Assembly (NCBI GenBank): GCA_021777055.1
Contig: JAIQZO010000006.1
Span: forward strand, 1-58,377
Reading direction: 5' to 3'
DNA length: 58,377 bases
Source: Candidatus Anammoxibacter sp.
GTDB lineage: Bacteria; Planctomycetota; Brocadiia; Brocadiales; Anammoxibacteraceae
Under the pieces are notes generated by a model. That model did not search any database, was not told where the DNA came from, and saw only the letters and a program-made list of their open reading frames with translations. Position 1 is the first letter of the stretch. The number at the start of each line of letters is the position of its first letter. Made by a program: the position numbers and the translations under genes. Shown here piece after piece: positions 45,402 to 53,717 of this stretch.

Positions 45402-45800
45402 ATGAAAGCAAAAATATTAATAGGAAAACCTGGTCTTGATGGACATGACCGAGGCTTAAGAGCGGTAGCAAAGGCTTTACAAGTTGCGGGATTTGAGGTG
45501 ATCTATTCCGGACTTTATCAAAGCCCTGAAGATTTTGTCGACAAGGCTATTAGTGAAAATGTTGACGTTATAGGCTTAAGTGTTATGACTGGAGCTTATA
45601 ACGTAATTTTCCCCAGGGTCATGGAGTTGTTAGAGGAGAAAGGGGCCAATAATATTCCTGTCTTCGGAGGAGGTATTATACCAGAAGAAGATGTTCCAGA
45701 ATTAAAAAAAAATGGTATAAAAGAGATCTTTCTTCCAGGTGCTACGTTGGAAGAAATTGTTGAATTTGTTAAGAATCTTTTAAATAAAAGAATAGCATAG
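45402..45800 (+). CDS. icmB: Acyl-CoA mutase small subunit, B12-binding
   Basis: A 132-residue cobalamin-binding domain. It carries the base-off B12 motif DGHDRG (DxHxxG, His15), the GLSVMTGA segment and the GGGIIPEED loop. It starts twelve bases after the large subunit gene. Separate large and small subunits of this size are typical of isobutyryl- and 2-hydroxyisobutyryl-CoA mutases and of archaeal methylmalonyl-CoA mutases. Confidence 0.93.
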   Translation: MKAKILIGKPGLDGHDRGLRAVAKALQVAGFEVIYSGLYQSPEDFVDKAISENVDVIGLSVMTGAYNVIFPRVMELLEEKGANNIPVFGGGIIPEEDVPELKKNGIKEIFLPGATLEEIVEFVKNLLNKRIA

Positions 45801-45851
45801 TGACTTCCAGAGTTTAAGATTAAATGCAAAGATTATTAAGGGGTAAATATA

Positions 45852-47135
45852 GTGAGAAAAGTATATTTAGTTTCTGGAGGTGTAACAAAGTTTGCCAAAG
45901 CCAACCCTGAAAAGGACTTTAGACTTATGGTTAAAGAGGCCTATGATCAGGCGATCTCAGATGTCCCAAAGCTTAATCATGCCATGATAGACGGATCAGT
46001 AGTCTCGTATTTTTCCGATCACTTTACTCGCCAGCTTATGGCGGGTGCAATGGTTAACGACTTTCTTGGGTTATGTCCTAAACCTTCAAAGAGGGTGGAA
46101 GGCGGGGGGGCTACCGGTGGCCTATGTATACAATCCGCTTATGAAGATATCGCCTCTGGAAGAATGAATGTGGTAGTTGCTGCAGGTTTTGAGACTATGA
46201 GTCAGGTTAATACATGGAAAGGAAACGAATTTATCGCTTTAGCCTCTGATACAAACTTTGATTATCCGGTTGGAGGTTTTTATACAGGTTATTATGCTAT
46301 GATGGTTGTAAGACATATGCATGAATTTGGAACCACACCTGAACAGATGGCTTGTGTTTCTATAAAGAATCACAAGAATGCCATATACAATCCTTTTGCG
46401 CAACATCCTGCTGAACTGACAATAGAAGATGTTAGAAAATCTGACATGGTTTCCTGGCCGTTGACCCGACTTGATTGTTGTACAATGAGTGATGGTGCCG
46501 CAGTTTGCATCTTGGCTGATGAGGATACCGCCTTTAAGGTATGTGATAATCCCATTCTGATAAAAGGTTTGGGAACAGGAACAGACAGTATGAGAATGGC
46601 TGATAGACCGCATGGGGATGTGATCCTCCTCCCAAATGAAAACAAAGATGATTACAAGGGACTTAAGTATCCCGGAGTACACTCATGCAGAGCTGGAAGA
46701 ATGGCGGCTAAAATGGCATATGAAGATGCAGGGATAATCAATCCTATAGAAGAGCTCGACTTTATAGAACTACATGATGCCTTTACATCTTCTGAGATAC
46801 AGACATACGAGGATTTGGGACTGTGCAAATATGGAGAAGGTGGTAGCTTTGTGGAAAAAGGTTATCCATTTATGGAGAACATAGATTATGGTATAAAACT
46901 ACCGGGAAAAACAAAAATAGCGGTTAATCCTTCTGGCGGACTACTTGCATCAGGACACCCTATAGGCGCAACGGGGATTATGCAGGCGGTGTTTTCTATT
47001 TGGCAGTTACAAGGAAATATTAAAGAACAATTTGGAAATGATACCCTCCAAATAAAAGATGCAAAAAGAGGTCTAATCCATAGCCATGCAGGTACAGGAA
47101 CTTATGTGGCGGTTACTATTTTGGAGAAAGTTTAG
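45852..47135 (+). CDS. SCP2-thiolase-like protein lacking the nucleophilic Cys, putative retro-aldolase
   Basis: A 427-residue thiolase-fold protein of the SCP-x branch, GTG start with an AAGGGG box. The usual VExxCASGG box reads VEGGGATGG, with Gly86 in the place of the nucleophilic Cys; a Cys lies six residues later (Cys92). The other family segments, LHDAFTSSE (His308) and SGHPIGATG (His369), are kept. Loss of the Cys is known in Ltp2, a thiolase-fold retro-aldolase of steroid side-chain degradation that works with a DUF35 protein. The DUF35 partner here starts at the next base after the stop, so an aldolase pair is likely; carbon-carbon condensation is an alternative. Confidence 0.75.
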   Translation: MRKVYLVSGGVTKFAKANPEKDFRLMVKEAYDQAISDVPKLNHAMIDGSVVSYFSDHFTRQLMAGAMVNDFLGLCPKPSKRVEGGGATGGLCIQSAYEDIASGRMNVVVAAGFETMSQVNTWKGNEFIALASDTNFDYPVGGFYTGYYAMMVVRHMHEFGTTPEQMACVSIKNHKNAIYNPFAQHPAELTIEDVRKSDMVSWPLTRLDCCTMSDGAAVCILADEDTAFKVCDNPILIKGLGTGTDSMRMADRPHGDVILLPNENKDDYKGLKYPGVHSCRAGRMAAKMAYEDAGIINPIEELDFIELHDAFTSSEIQTYEDLGLCKYGEGGSFVEKGYPFMENIDYGIKLPGKTKIAVNPSGGLLASGHPIGATGIMQAVFSIWQLQGNIKEQFGNDTLQIKDAKRGLIHSHAGTGTYVAVTILEKV

Positions 47136-47624
47136 ATGTCAAAAAAGATAAAAATATCTGAAACAGAAGATGGGACAATGCTTTTTAATGTTGATCCTAT
47201 TATATTTAAAGACCATTATGAAATGGATTATCTGCACTCTTATGCACAGGATACGCCATTCTTTTCGGGACTTGCAAATGGCCTGCTTTTAGGTTCTGAA
47301 TGTAAATCTTGTGGTTACAAGTATGCTACACCGAGAAAATACTGTATGTACTGTGGAAATGAAACCGAATGGCTTGAACTACCAAGTGTAGGAAGAATTC
47401 ATTCGTGGACTACATGTTATTATGGTAGCCAGGCCTTCCTGAAAGAGACACCTTATAATTTGATACTGGTGGAATTTGAAGGTGTAAATACCCTTTTTTT
47501 ATCTAGACTCATTGGAGTTGGTCAGGAAAATCTTGATATAGGATTAGAGGTTAAACCGAGATTCCTGAGGAATTCTAAGTTTAAAGCTACTGATGTCTAT
47601 TTTGTATTGTCTGACGAAAATTAG
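47136..47624 (+). CDS. DUF35 OB-fold zinc-ribbon partner of the thiolase-like protein
   Basis: A 162-residue protein with a zinc ribbon (CKSCG, CMYCG) followed by an OB-fold domain (GRIHSWTTCYYG, FEGVNTLFLSRLIGV). DUF35 proteins form tight complexes with thiolase-fold enzymes, e.g. ChsH2 with Ltp2 and BbsA with BbsB, and often hold the acyl-CoA. It begins directly after the stop codon of the thiolase-like gene. An N-terminal helical extension of about 45 residues precedes the ribbon. Confidence 0.88.
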   Translation: MSKKIKISETEDGTMLFNVDPIIFKDHYEMDYLHSYAQDTPFFSGLANGLLLGSECKSCGYKYATPRKYCMYCGNETEWLELPSVGRIHSWTTCYYGSQAFLKETPYNLILVEFEGVNTLFLSRLIGVGQENLDIGLEVKPRFLRNSKFKATDVYFVLSDEN

Positions 47625-47650
47625 AGATATTAATTAGAGAGAGATATCTA

Positions 47651-48475
47651 ATGAGTATAAATACAATTGGAGTAATAGGAGCTGGTACTATGGGATTAGG
47701 GATAGCGCAGCTGTTTGCTCTTAATAATCATCCTGTTGTCCTTATGGATACAGAAATACAGATACTTAATTTAGCACTAGAAAGATTGAAACAATATACA
47801 AACTCAGTGTTATCGGGAAGAGTTTCAAGCCTTATTACTACCTCTACTGATATTGGGAATGCTAAAGAGTGCGACCTTGTAATTGAAGCAGTCTATGAAG
47901 ATGAATCTGTAAAGATGGAAGTATTTCAAGCACTTAGTAAAGTATGTAGGGAATCAGTTATTTACGCTTCTAATACTTCCGCAATCTCAATTGACAAACT
48001 GGCAACCTGTGTGCCTAATCCTGTTAATTTTGTTGGGATGCACTTTATGAATCCACCAAAAGTGATGAAATTAGTTGAAATAATTAGAGGTAGCAAAACA
48101 TCTGATAAAATTATTTATACTATAAGAGATTTGGCTATATCATTGGGTAAAATTCCAGTTATTGTTAATGATTCTCCAGGCTTTGTTTCTAATAGGTTAC
48201 TATTTTCTTTAATAGGCGAAGCATTGCATCTTTTAGAAAATGGTATAGCAGACAAAGAAGATATAGATAATGTGATGCATTTTGGAATCAACCATCCTAT
48301 TGGACCGATAATGCTTGCAGATTTAATTGGGCTTGATACTTGCAAAAACATAATGACTGTTTTATATAATGATTTACATGATGAAAGATATAAACCTCCA
48401 CCTATCCTTGAATCCCTTGTTCTGGAGGGAAAGCTTGGAAAAAAAACAGGTGAAGGTTTTTATAAACATGCTTAG
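47651..48475 (+). CDS. 3-Hydroxyacyl-CoA dehydrogenase
   Basis: A 274-residue NAD-dependent enzyme of the 3-hydroxybutyryl-CoA dehydrogenase size class. The Rossmann motif is GAGTMGLGIAQLFA; the catalytic region shows GMHFMNPPKVMKLVEI, NDSPGFVSNR and the C-terminal GPIMLADLIGLD and GKKTGEGFY. It belongs to the same operon as the thiolase-like pair. Confidence 0.92.
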   Translation: MSINTIGVIGAGTMGLGIAQLFALNNHPVVLMDTEIQILNLALERLKQYTNSVLSGRVSSLITTSTDIGNAKECDLVIEAVYEDESVKMEVFQALSKVCRESVIYASNTSAISIDKLATCVPNPVNFVGMHFMNPPKVMKLVEIIRGSKTSDKIIYTIRDLAISLGKIPVIVNDSPGFVSNRLLFSLIGEALHLLENGIADKEDIDNVMHFGINHPIGPIMLADLIGLDTCKNIMTVLYNDLHDERYKPPPILESLVLEGKLGKKTGEGFYKHA

Positions 48476-48495
48476 GGTAATACCCATAAATTAGA

Positions 48496-49056
48496 ATGAT
48501 AGAAATAACAAAACTAGTTCCTGAAAAAAGGAAAGGACTTATAGTTGTAATTACAGGTAATGGAAAAGGAAAAACAACAAGTGCTTTAGGTATAGCTTTA
48601 AGGGCATGCGGACATAATCTAAAAGTTTGCATAATCCAATTTATGAAAGGGGATCTGTATGCAGGTGAATGGGACGGAATAAAAAAGCTTAATGGTATGG
48701 TAGAATTATTTCATACAGGAAAAGGGTTCTGTGGTATACAAGGGAATCCTTATCCACATAAAGAGCACAGAAAGAACGCACAAGATGCCATAAACCTAGT
48801 ACTAGAGAAAATAGAATCAGGCAAGTTTGACATAATCATTTTGGATGAGATTAATAATTCAATTAAACTACAATTAGTTGATCTAGAGCAGGTAATTAAT
48901 ATTATTAAAACGAAACCGCCTCTTTTGCATATGGTTTTGACTGGGCGGGATGCGCATCCAGAGGTTATTAAAATGGCAGATACGGTAAGTGAAATAAATG
49001 AAGTAAAACATGCTTATAGAAATGATATTGAACCGCAACCTGGAATTGATTATTAA
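48496..49056 (+). CDS. cobO: Corrinoid adenosyltransferase (CobA/CobO/BtuR type)
   Basis: A 186-residue ATP:cob(I)alamin adenosyltransferase. The P-loop GNGKGKTT is at residues 21-28, followed by IIQFMKG, the GEWDGI segment and IILDEINN (Walker B). It makes adenosylcobalamin, the cofactor of the mutase three to four genes upstream, and ends this operon. A MeaB-like G-protein chaperone for the mutase is not in the window. Confidence 0.92.
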   Translation: MIEITKLVPEKRKGLIVVITGNGKGKTTSALGIALRACGHNLKVCIIQFMKGDLYAGEWDGIKKLNGMVELFHTGKGFCGIQGNPYPHKEHRKNAQDAINLVLEKIESGKFDIIILDEINNSIKLQLVDLEQVINIIKTKPPLLHMVLTGRDAHPEVIKMADTVSEINEVKHAYRNDIEPQPGIDY

Positions 49057-49132
49057 TGGTCTAGAAATTACTCCCATATAAAACATTTTCCATGGCATTT
49101 GGTTACGTTACGAGCATTTTTAGTAACCTCTA

Positions 49133-49169
49133 TAACTCTAAGGCCCTTTAGTCCAGAGCCATAGAGTTA
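49133..49169. terminator. Bidirectional terminator-like hairpin
   Basis: TAACTCTAAGGC pairs with GCCATAGAGTTA at 11 of 12 positions around a 13-base loop. It lies exactly between the convergent cobO and the next minus-strand gene, only 17 bases before the latter's stop codon. Confidence 0.5.
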
Positions 49170-49185
49170 CATTGTTTTGAATCCT

Positions 49186-49533
49186 TTATTTCACATTAAA
49201 ACGGTCTTCCCATCTTCCATCATGCTCTGCATTACAAGCCTCTTCTGTATCAAATGAAACATGGCGCCTAATATTTTTGACTTTAATGTCTATCCTCTCA
49301 AGTTCATTTTTAATTAATCTTGAAATGTATTGATCCTTTAGCTGCTCACGAGCCGCAATAAGTTCAGCGTTTGTATCAAATATACATACTACTGCTAAAC
49401 TATCTGGAAACTTATTGTAGTTTACAAAATGTGTGAGCCATTGAAATCCATTTACGTCAGATTTCGCAGTTTCACAAACTATAGTCAATGCTTTAATAAT
49501 TTGATTATCTGTTTTTTTATTAGTTTTCTTCAT
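49186..49533 (-). CDS. Conserved hypothetical protein (often labelled Fis-like regulator)
   Basis: A 115-residue protein from the internal ATG giving MKKTNKKTDNQ; eleven further codons upstream are possible. The segments VCETAKSDVNGFQWLTHFVNY, VVCIFDTN and HVSFDTEEAC.AEHDGRWEDR match a conserved family in environmental proteobacteria and planctomycetes that is labelled Fis-family in databases without clear reason. I see no helix-turn-helix. Function is unknown. Confidence 0.6.
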   Translation of the reverse strand: MKKTNKKTDNQIIKALTIVCETAKSDVNGFQWLTHFVNYNKFPDSLAVVCIFDTNAELIAAREQLKDQYISRLIKNELERIDIKVKNIRRHVSFDTEEACNAEHDGRWEDRFNVK

Positions 49534-49618
49534 GACGTATTCTTTATGACACATAACTCTCCACATTACTGGATTGCATGAAGCGTTGCGAAATCACTAG
49601 TTAGAGTTGATGAGATTT

Positions 49619-50124
49619 TTATGAACCTTTTTTAATGTATTTAGGATAAAGCTCTTCCATACAGTCTGGACAAATGCCGTGACTGAAGTCTGCTTCAGGA
49701 TGCTTAATTAGATAATGTTCAACTGGGTGCCAATTGTCCTGTTTATCTCTAATGCTTTTGCAATTTGCGCAAATTGGGACCAAACCTCGTAAAGCTTGAA
49801 GTTCCATCAAATAATCTTTCAGTTTTTGGCGTCTGGGTTGTTTCTCCAGTTTGCGTCTGCCAAGGCGTCAGGAACAAGAAGCTTATCTTGTGTCTTGATC
49901 ACTGTTTCGCAATAGAGACCAGAGCCAAATAACGTTTCCTTTTCTCCGGGGTGGTAAGGGTTTTCTTTGCTTTTGCTCGAAACGAAAACCTCAATTAAGG
50001 GGTCTATGAATCGCATAATTAATGCTGAGGGGATTCCAAGTATTTGAGCCAAAATATTCGCAATGTCCTGCCAGTCTTCTAGGATATTTGCAGGTACCAC
50101 AATTTCAATTTCCTTTTCTATCAT
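49619..50124 (-). pseudogene. GAF-domain signalling protein with internal deletion
   Basis: The 5' part (50124 to 49819) encodes the first 101 residues of a GAF-domain protein, ending at a stop soon after LLVPDALADANW. The 3' part (from about 49830, another frame) encodes LMELQALRGLVPICANCKSIRD and a zinc-ribbon tail (CPDCMEELYPKY), the usual C-terminus of such proteins. Relatives have about 80 more residues of GAF domain between these parts. So a deletion joined the two out of frame. A ribbon-only protein from 49810 could still be made, but a pseudogene is more likely. Confidence 0.75.
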
Positions 50125-50184
50125 TATCTTACTCCCTACGTGCGAATCTGGATCTGCGAAGTGTACTTAAAAGATTTACGACAA

Positions 50185-50408
50185 TTAGGTAACACTAACA
50201 ATGCTTAGGAATTTATCTTTGCGCCCTATGAACTGATTAGAAATGGCATTATCACTTGGGCTGCTATCCTCGTCAACAATAAAAATTTGCATATTCTTTA
50301 TGCTGTCAAGGGGCCAGTTTCTCCAGGAATGTGGAATTGCCAGCTCATTCTTCAACTTACCAGTACGTAATAACTTCGATATGTACCTTGGCTTTGGACT
50401 TCAACCAT
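50185..50408 (-). pseudogene. Frameshifted coding remnant downstream of the GTPase operon
   Basis: An ATG at 50408 opens a short frame (MVEVQSQGTYRSYYVLVS) that stops, but a one-base shift continues into a protein-like frame (KLKNELAIPHSWRNWPLDS, MQIFIVDEDSSPSDN) up to a stop at 50185. Together they would make a protein of about 75 residues following the 295-residue gene by 26 bases. I do not recognise it; the frame change may be a mutation or a sequencing error. Confidence 0.3.
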
Positions 50409-50434
50409 AGTCTTAATTGAAGATTTATTATCAC

Positions 50435-51322
50435 TTATATGATCTCGTCACCTTCTTTCTTGTGTGACTTTCTTAATTTATATATCAATGGCCTTTTAGT
50501 TTTCTCTTTATTACTTTGATGGTTGGATTTAGTAGGTAAATACTCTATATTACCTTTACTCTTTAATTTATTAACTTTATTCTGGAAACTGGTTTGATCT
50601 TTTATGGGCTTTATTAATTTCGCATTAGATAATAATGATTTAGGGGGATTTTCTGTAATTTGAATATGAGATTCACCACTAATCGGGGCACAAATATCAA
50701 ATCTTTCTGCATTCTCAATAAAGAATGAGCAACCAAATGCAATTTGCATAATTTGCAAATGAGTATCTGGAATATAAGGATAGGGAGAAAGCCTATTAAT
50801 CACGGAATTAAATCCTTTTTCACTATATGTAATACTATCACTATGTTCTGATCTCTCTTCAATGCTACCTAAACAATTAAGCTCTTCGTTCATAATTCCG
50901 AAATTCAATTCAAAATCTTCCGATTTATTATTAATTAAATCTTCTGCTTTCTGAAATTCTATTCCTGACCAGACATCAAGTAAATCCCAATGGTTGGATA
51001 GTATCCAAGGTGATGCATAGCGTAAAAACCAAGCTTGATCAAGACTTACTGAAATTCCCTCAATACAATCAATAGGTCGTTTTCTTGAATCGTGGTATGC
51101 CGTACGTCGGAACCTGACTAATATATATGAACTTGCCATTTCTATCAAAAAGAATGGACATAAATCAGACTGTTGGCTCTGCGAAAAATAATTTCTAACA
51201 TCGTCAGACCAAATGATTGACTCTAACTCCCGAAGTTCATCCGAATTTATATATTCTGGGACGATCATCCATCTATAATCCACATTCTGGGTACGTGAGA
51301 ACAAAATATTATGATATTTCAT
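50435..51322 (-). CDS. Unknown partner protein of a P-loop GTPase
   Basis: I do not recognise this 295-residue protein. The N-terminal part (SRTQNVDYRWMIVPE, DLCPFFLIEMASS, RKRPIDCIEGISVS) looks like a folded alpha/beta domain, and the C-terminus is a long Lys- and Asn-rich tail that is probably disordered or nucleic-acid binding. There is no signal peptide. The start overlaps the stop of the GTPase gene in ATGA, so the two are cotranslated and probably form a complex. In reported GTPase-centred conflict systems, adapters or effectors occupy this place; assignment here is inference. Confidence 0.6.
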   Translation of the reverse strand: MKYHNILFSRTQNVDYRWMIVPEYINSDELRELESIIWSDDVRNYFSQSQQSDLCPFFLIEMASSYILVRFRRTAYHDSRKRPIDCIEGISVSLDQAWFLRYASPWILSNHWDLLDVWSGIEFQKAEDLINNKSEDFELNFGIMNEELNCLGSIEERSEHSDSITYSEKGFNSVINRLSPYPYIPDTHLQIMQIAFGCSFFIENAERFDICAPISGESHIQITENPPKSLLSNAKLIKPIKDQTSFQNKVNKLKSKGNIEYLPTKSNHQSNKEKTKRPLIYKLRKSHKKEGDEII

Positions 51323-52326
51323 GTTAACATTCCCACTTTATATTCTGCCATTTCTTCTAACCTTTCGACAACCTGACTTATGCTTTGAAGGCGATTGTAA
51401 TCTTCTTCCATTTCTCTTCTCAAATCTTTCAATACTTCATTATCTGTTTTGCTTCCATTAAATATTTTGAATGTTTTCTTAATAGCACCAAAGAATCCCA
51501 TATATTTAGCTTCAATTTCGTCCTTTTTGCTTTCAATCTGTTTTATGTGATCGTTTATATCTTCTTGATCATGTCTTAAAATGCTACCCGTACAAAACGC
51601 AATAATACTTGAAATGTTAAATGGTTTTGGAAAACCAGTTATATCACCGTCTGAGTTAACGTTTCCGTCACCCATAGTTGAGGTTGGAATTATACCGCCG
51701 CGCCAATTTCCATTTCGTTCAATAATGTCCTTCAATGGTTCGAAAGTTCGTATTCCATGTTTAACTAAACGATCGTAATTTTTTGACTTCCATTCTCTAG
51801 GTATGGCATCACATTTAGTTAAAGCTATTAAAAATGTTAACTTTGCGTCAGGATAATCACGTGCATAACCCATTAAAATCTGCATAATTGCATCGGCACC
51901 AGAATTGAAAGCCGCTTCATCAGGATTGCAAGATTCTACTAGTTTCTGAGCATCAGCAAATAGAATAACAGCATTGCTTGCAGCAATATTTGCATGAACT
52001 TCTGCAGTTTGTTCATTATCTAATGTTGGTTCGTCCAGAAAACCGCCGCGATAGTCAATCCAATCAAAGTTGGCTTTCTTTTCTCCCTTATAAAGAAGTT
52101 CCAGCTGATAATGAGAAATGCCTGCAGTACCATGTGGCCATTTGTGCTGTGCAAGCATTCTATAATCTTTTTCAAATTTATGGGTATCACGAATTACGTC
52201 AGAAAAATTGGCTCCAGGTGCCCAAATTGAAAAACCCTCATACTCCCGTCGTGTAAAAGTCGCAAAAATGCCTGCAGAAAAGACCGTTTTGCCGCTACCG
52301 GATGTACCTACCATTGTAATTTTCAT
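51319..52326 (-). CDS. P-loop GTPase-like protein (double-GTPase/conflict-system type)
   Basis: A 335-residue NTPase. The Walker A motif GTSGSGKT is at residues 7-14; a DYRGG segment (91-95) matches the DxxG switch II; LTKCD (169-173) matches the NKxD guanine-specificity motif, with Thr for Asn. The KWPHGTAG box (62-69) lies between. This arrangement is like the DO-GTPase2 family described in prokaryotic conflict (immunity) operons, which I name from memory. The last 70 residues are a coiled coil (LRREMEEDYNRLQSISQ). It leads a two-gene operon with the 295-residue protein. Confidence 0.7.
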   Translation of the reverse strand: MKITMVGTSGSGKTVFSAGIFATFTRREYEGFSIWAPGANFSDVIRDTHKFEKDYRMLAQHKWPHGTAGISHYQLELLYKGEKKANFDWIDYRGGFLDEPTLDNEQTAEVHANIAASNAVILFADAQKLVESCNPDEAAFNSGADAIMQILMGYARDYPDAKLTFLIALTKCDAIPREWKSKNYDRLVKHGIRTFEPLKDIIERNGNWRGGIIPTSTMGDGNVNSDGDITGFPKPFNISSIIAFCTGSILRHDQEDINDHIKQIESKKDEIEAKYMGFFGAIKKTFKIFNGSKTDNEVLKDLRREMEEDYNRLQSISQVVERLEEMAEYKVGMLT

Positions 52327-52403
52327 ATGTATCCTTTAACTTTGCTTTGCATAATTTTTATACTTATAATTTAAATTAAGCGATTATTCATACAATATAA
52401 TCC

Positions 52404-52432
52404 AGCCAAGAGGTTCTACTCTCCTCTTGGCT
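52404..52432. terminator. Perfect 10-bp hairpin upstream of the GTPase operon
   Basis: AGCCAAGAGG pairs perfectly with CCTCTTGGCT around a nine-base loop. It is about 80 bases before the GTPase start on the minus strand. It could be a terminator for earlier transcription or a control hairpin in the leader; no U-run follows on the minus strand. Confidence 0.5.
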
Positions 52433-53270
52433 CTATATCTTTCATAGCTTTTTATATTGTTTCTTGTACTTTGTGTCAATCTTCATTTTCACCATCAAAC
52501 GAGAATTGCTTGGAGCTATCTATAAGAGTGTTCTTTTCTTTACTAGGTGTGATTGGACTTCTTTAATTGTATTGCTCAATACAACAACTCCTTTTTCCTC
52601 ATATGGCCATTTAAGAAAACCCATAACCATTTCCATAGAGTTTCTACATATGACCATAATGTGGCGAAGCCCAACCAAAATACAAGATTCCGGATACTGG
52701 ATTCTAGATACTGGATACTGGCAATCAGTTAGATTTCTAGTTTTTTTCAAGATTTAATATGAAAAAGAGGCAAACTCAATCTAAGATATAACATTTTAAG
52801 ATGGCATAATAAATTATCTAGCTTCTAGTATCAAGCATCCAGTAACTATACCGTTTCAAATAATTTAACAATGCATGGTAAAATTTTCTTTCTAAAAAAC
52901 AAGTTTTTTACAGTGTAATACTATAATGCTATCCGATTACTCTTTATAACCGTAATATTATGTACTTTCAGGGGTGTCTGCAACCATTAAACCAGTCAAT
53001 GCTTTCATCTTTTATAGCAATGAAATTATCTGAGCTAGTAGCGATATTAACAGATACTTTCATTGTTCTCTCGGTTTTGCATAAGAATAAATTTAGCTGC
53101 TTATTTGCTCAAATGACTGGTTAGCATTATTACTTCTACTCTTTTAATCGTCAACTCTGTTTTTATTCATTTACTGTATCAGATGAAAACTTAACTTAGA
53201 AGTGATTTCTGCTTTTAAGGTTTGACTATGCCAAGGCCTCTATCCTGCAAAGGAAATAATAAACCTGTTA
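52433..53270. other. Repeat-rich non-coding spacer
   Basis: About 840 bases. At 52691-52721 a tandem of cggatactgg / attctaga / tactggatactgg units occurs, echoed by agtatcaagcatccagta near 52828. Opposing frames of 97 and 76 codons exist here but are partly made of this repeat and have no ribosome binding sites. I see no gene. Confidence 0.45.
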
Positions 53271-53717
53271 TCAATAATTCCCGCGCGGTCCTATGCAGCG
53301 AAAAATAAGAATCCCATTACTCATTTCCAATGTAAAGCAATAATACAGATCTATAATAATGCGCCATCTATCAGGGTATTCATCTATTTCTTTTACCTGA
53401 AGTGACGGATCTTTTGTATTTATTAATAGAAGAGGGATAACCTTGTTGAATATCTTTTCATGTGTTCGGCCTAGAAGGTTTATAGAATCTTTATCAAAAC
53501 GACTTGTTATCTTAATTATCATTTTGGTTTTTTCCAAATTTTCCTGTATTTCATTAATTTTGTGGGAAACTGTAAGATTTCCTGTTTTAATACAATCGTC
53601 TGCCTCTTTTTCAGCCTTTTCCCAGTTATAGGTTTGAAAGTATGGAGGGAATGGTTGCAGGCTGTATTTGATAGATTCTGATGGGTTTTTAAAGAAATTT
53701 TCTAGATCAAAGACCAT
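53271..53717 (-). CDS. Small hypothetical protein with a possible RelE-like C-terminus
   Basis: A 148-residue protein from the ATG giving MVFDLENFFKN; an in-frame start 18 codons earlier would add a hydrophobic lead without a ribosome binding site. The N-terminal half is helical and charged. The C-terminal half (DRWRIIIDLYYCFTLE, GILIFRCIGPRG) recalls the last strands of RelE/ParE-type toxins or mRNA interferase folds, but catalytic residues cannot be assigned. No antitoxin gene is adjacent. Confidence 0.45.
   Translation of the reverse strand: MVFDLENFFKNPSESIKYSLQPFPPYFQTYNWEKAEKEADDCIKTGNLTVSHKINEIQENLEKTKMIIKITSRFDKDSINLLGRTHEKIFNKVIPLLLINTKDPSLQVKEIDEYPDRWRIIIDLYYCFTLEMSNGILIFRCIGPRGNY

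Noticed and set aside
43722..45800. Methylmalonyl-CoA mutase annotation
   Set aside because: Phe85 and Gln203 replace the Tyr and Arg needed for the carboxylated substrate.
52464..52757. Opposing 97- and 76-codon frames
   Set aside because: They are partly made of the tactggat repeat, lack ribosome binding sites and look like chance frames.
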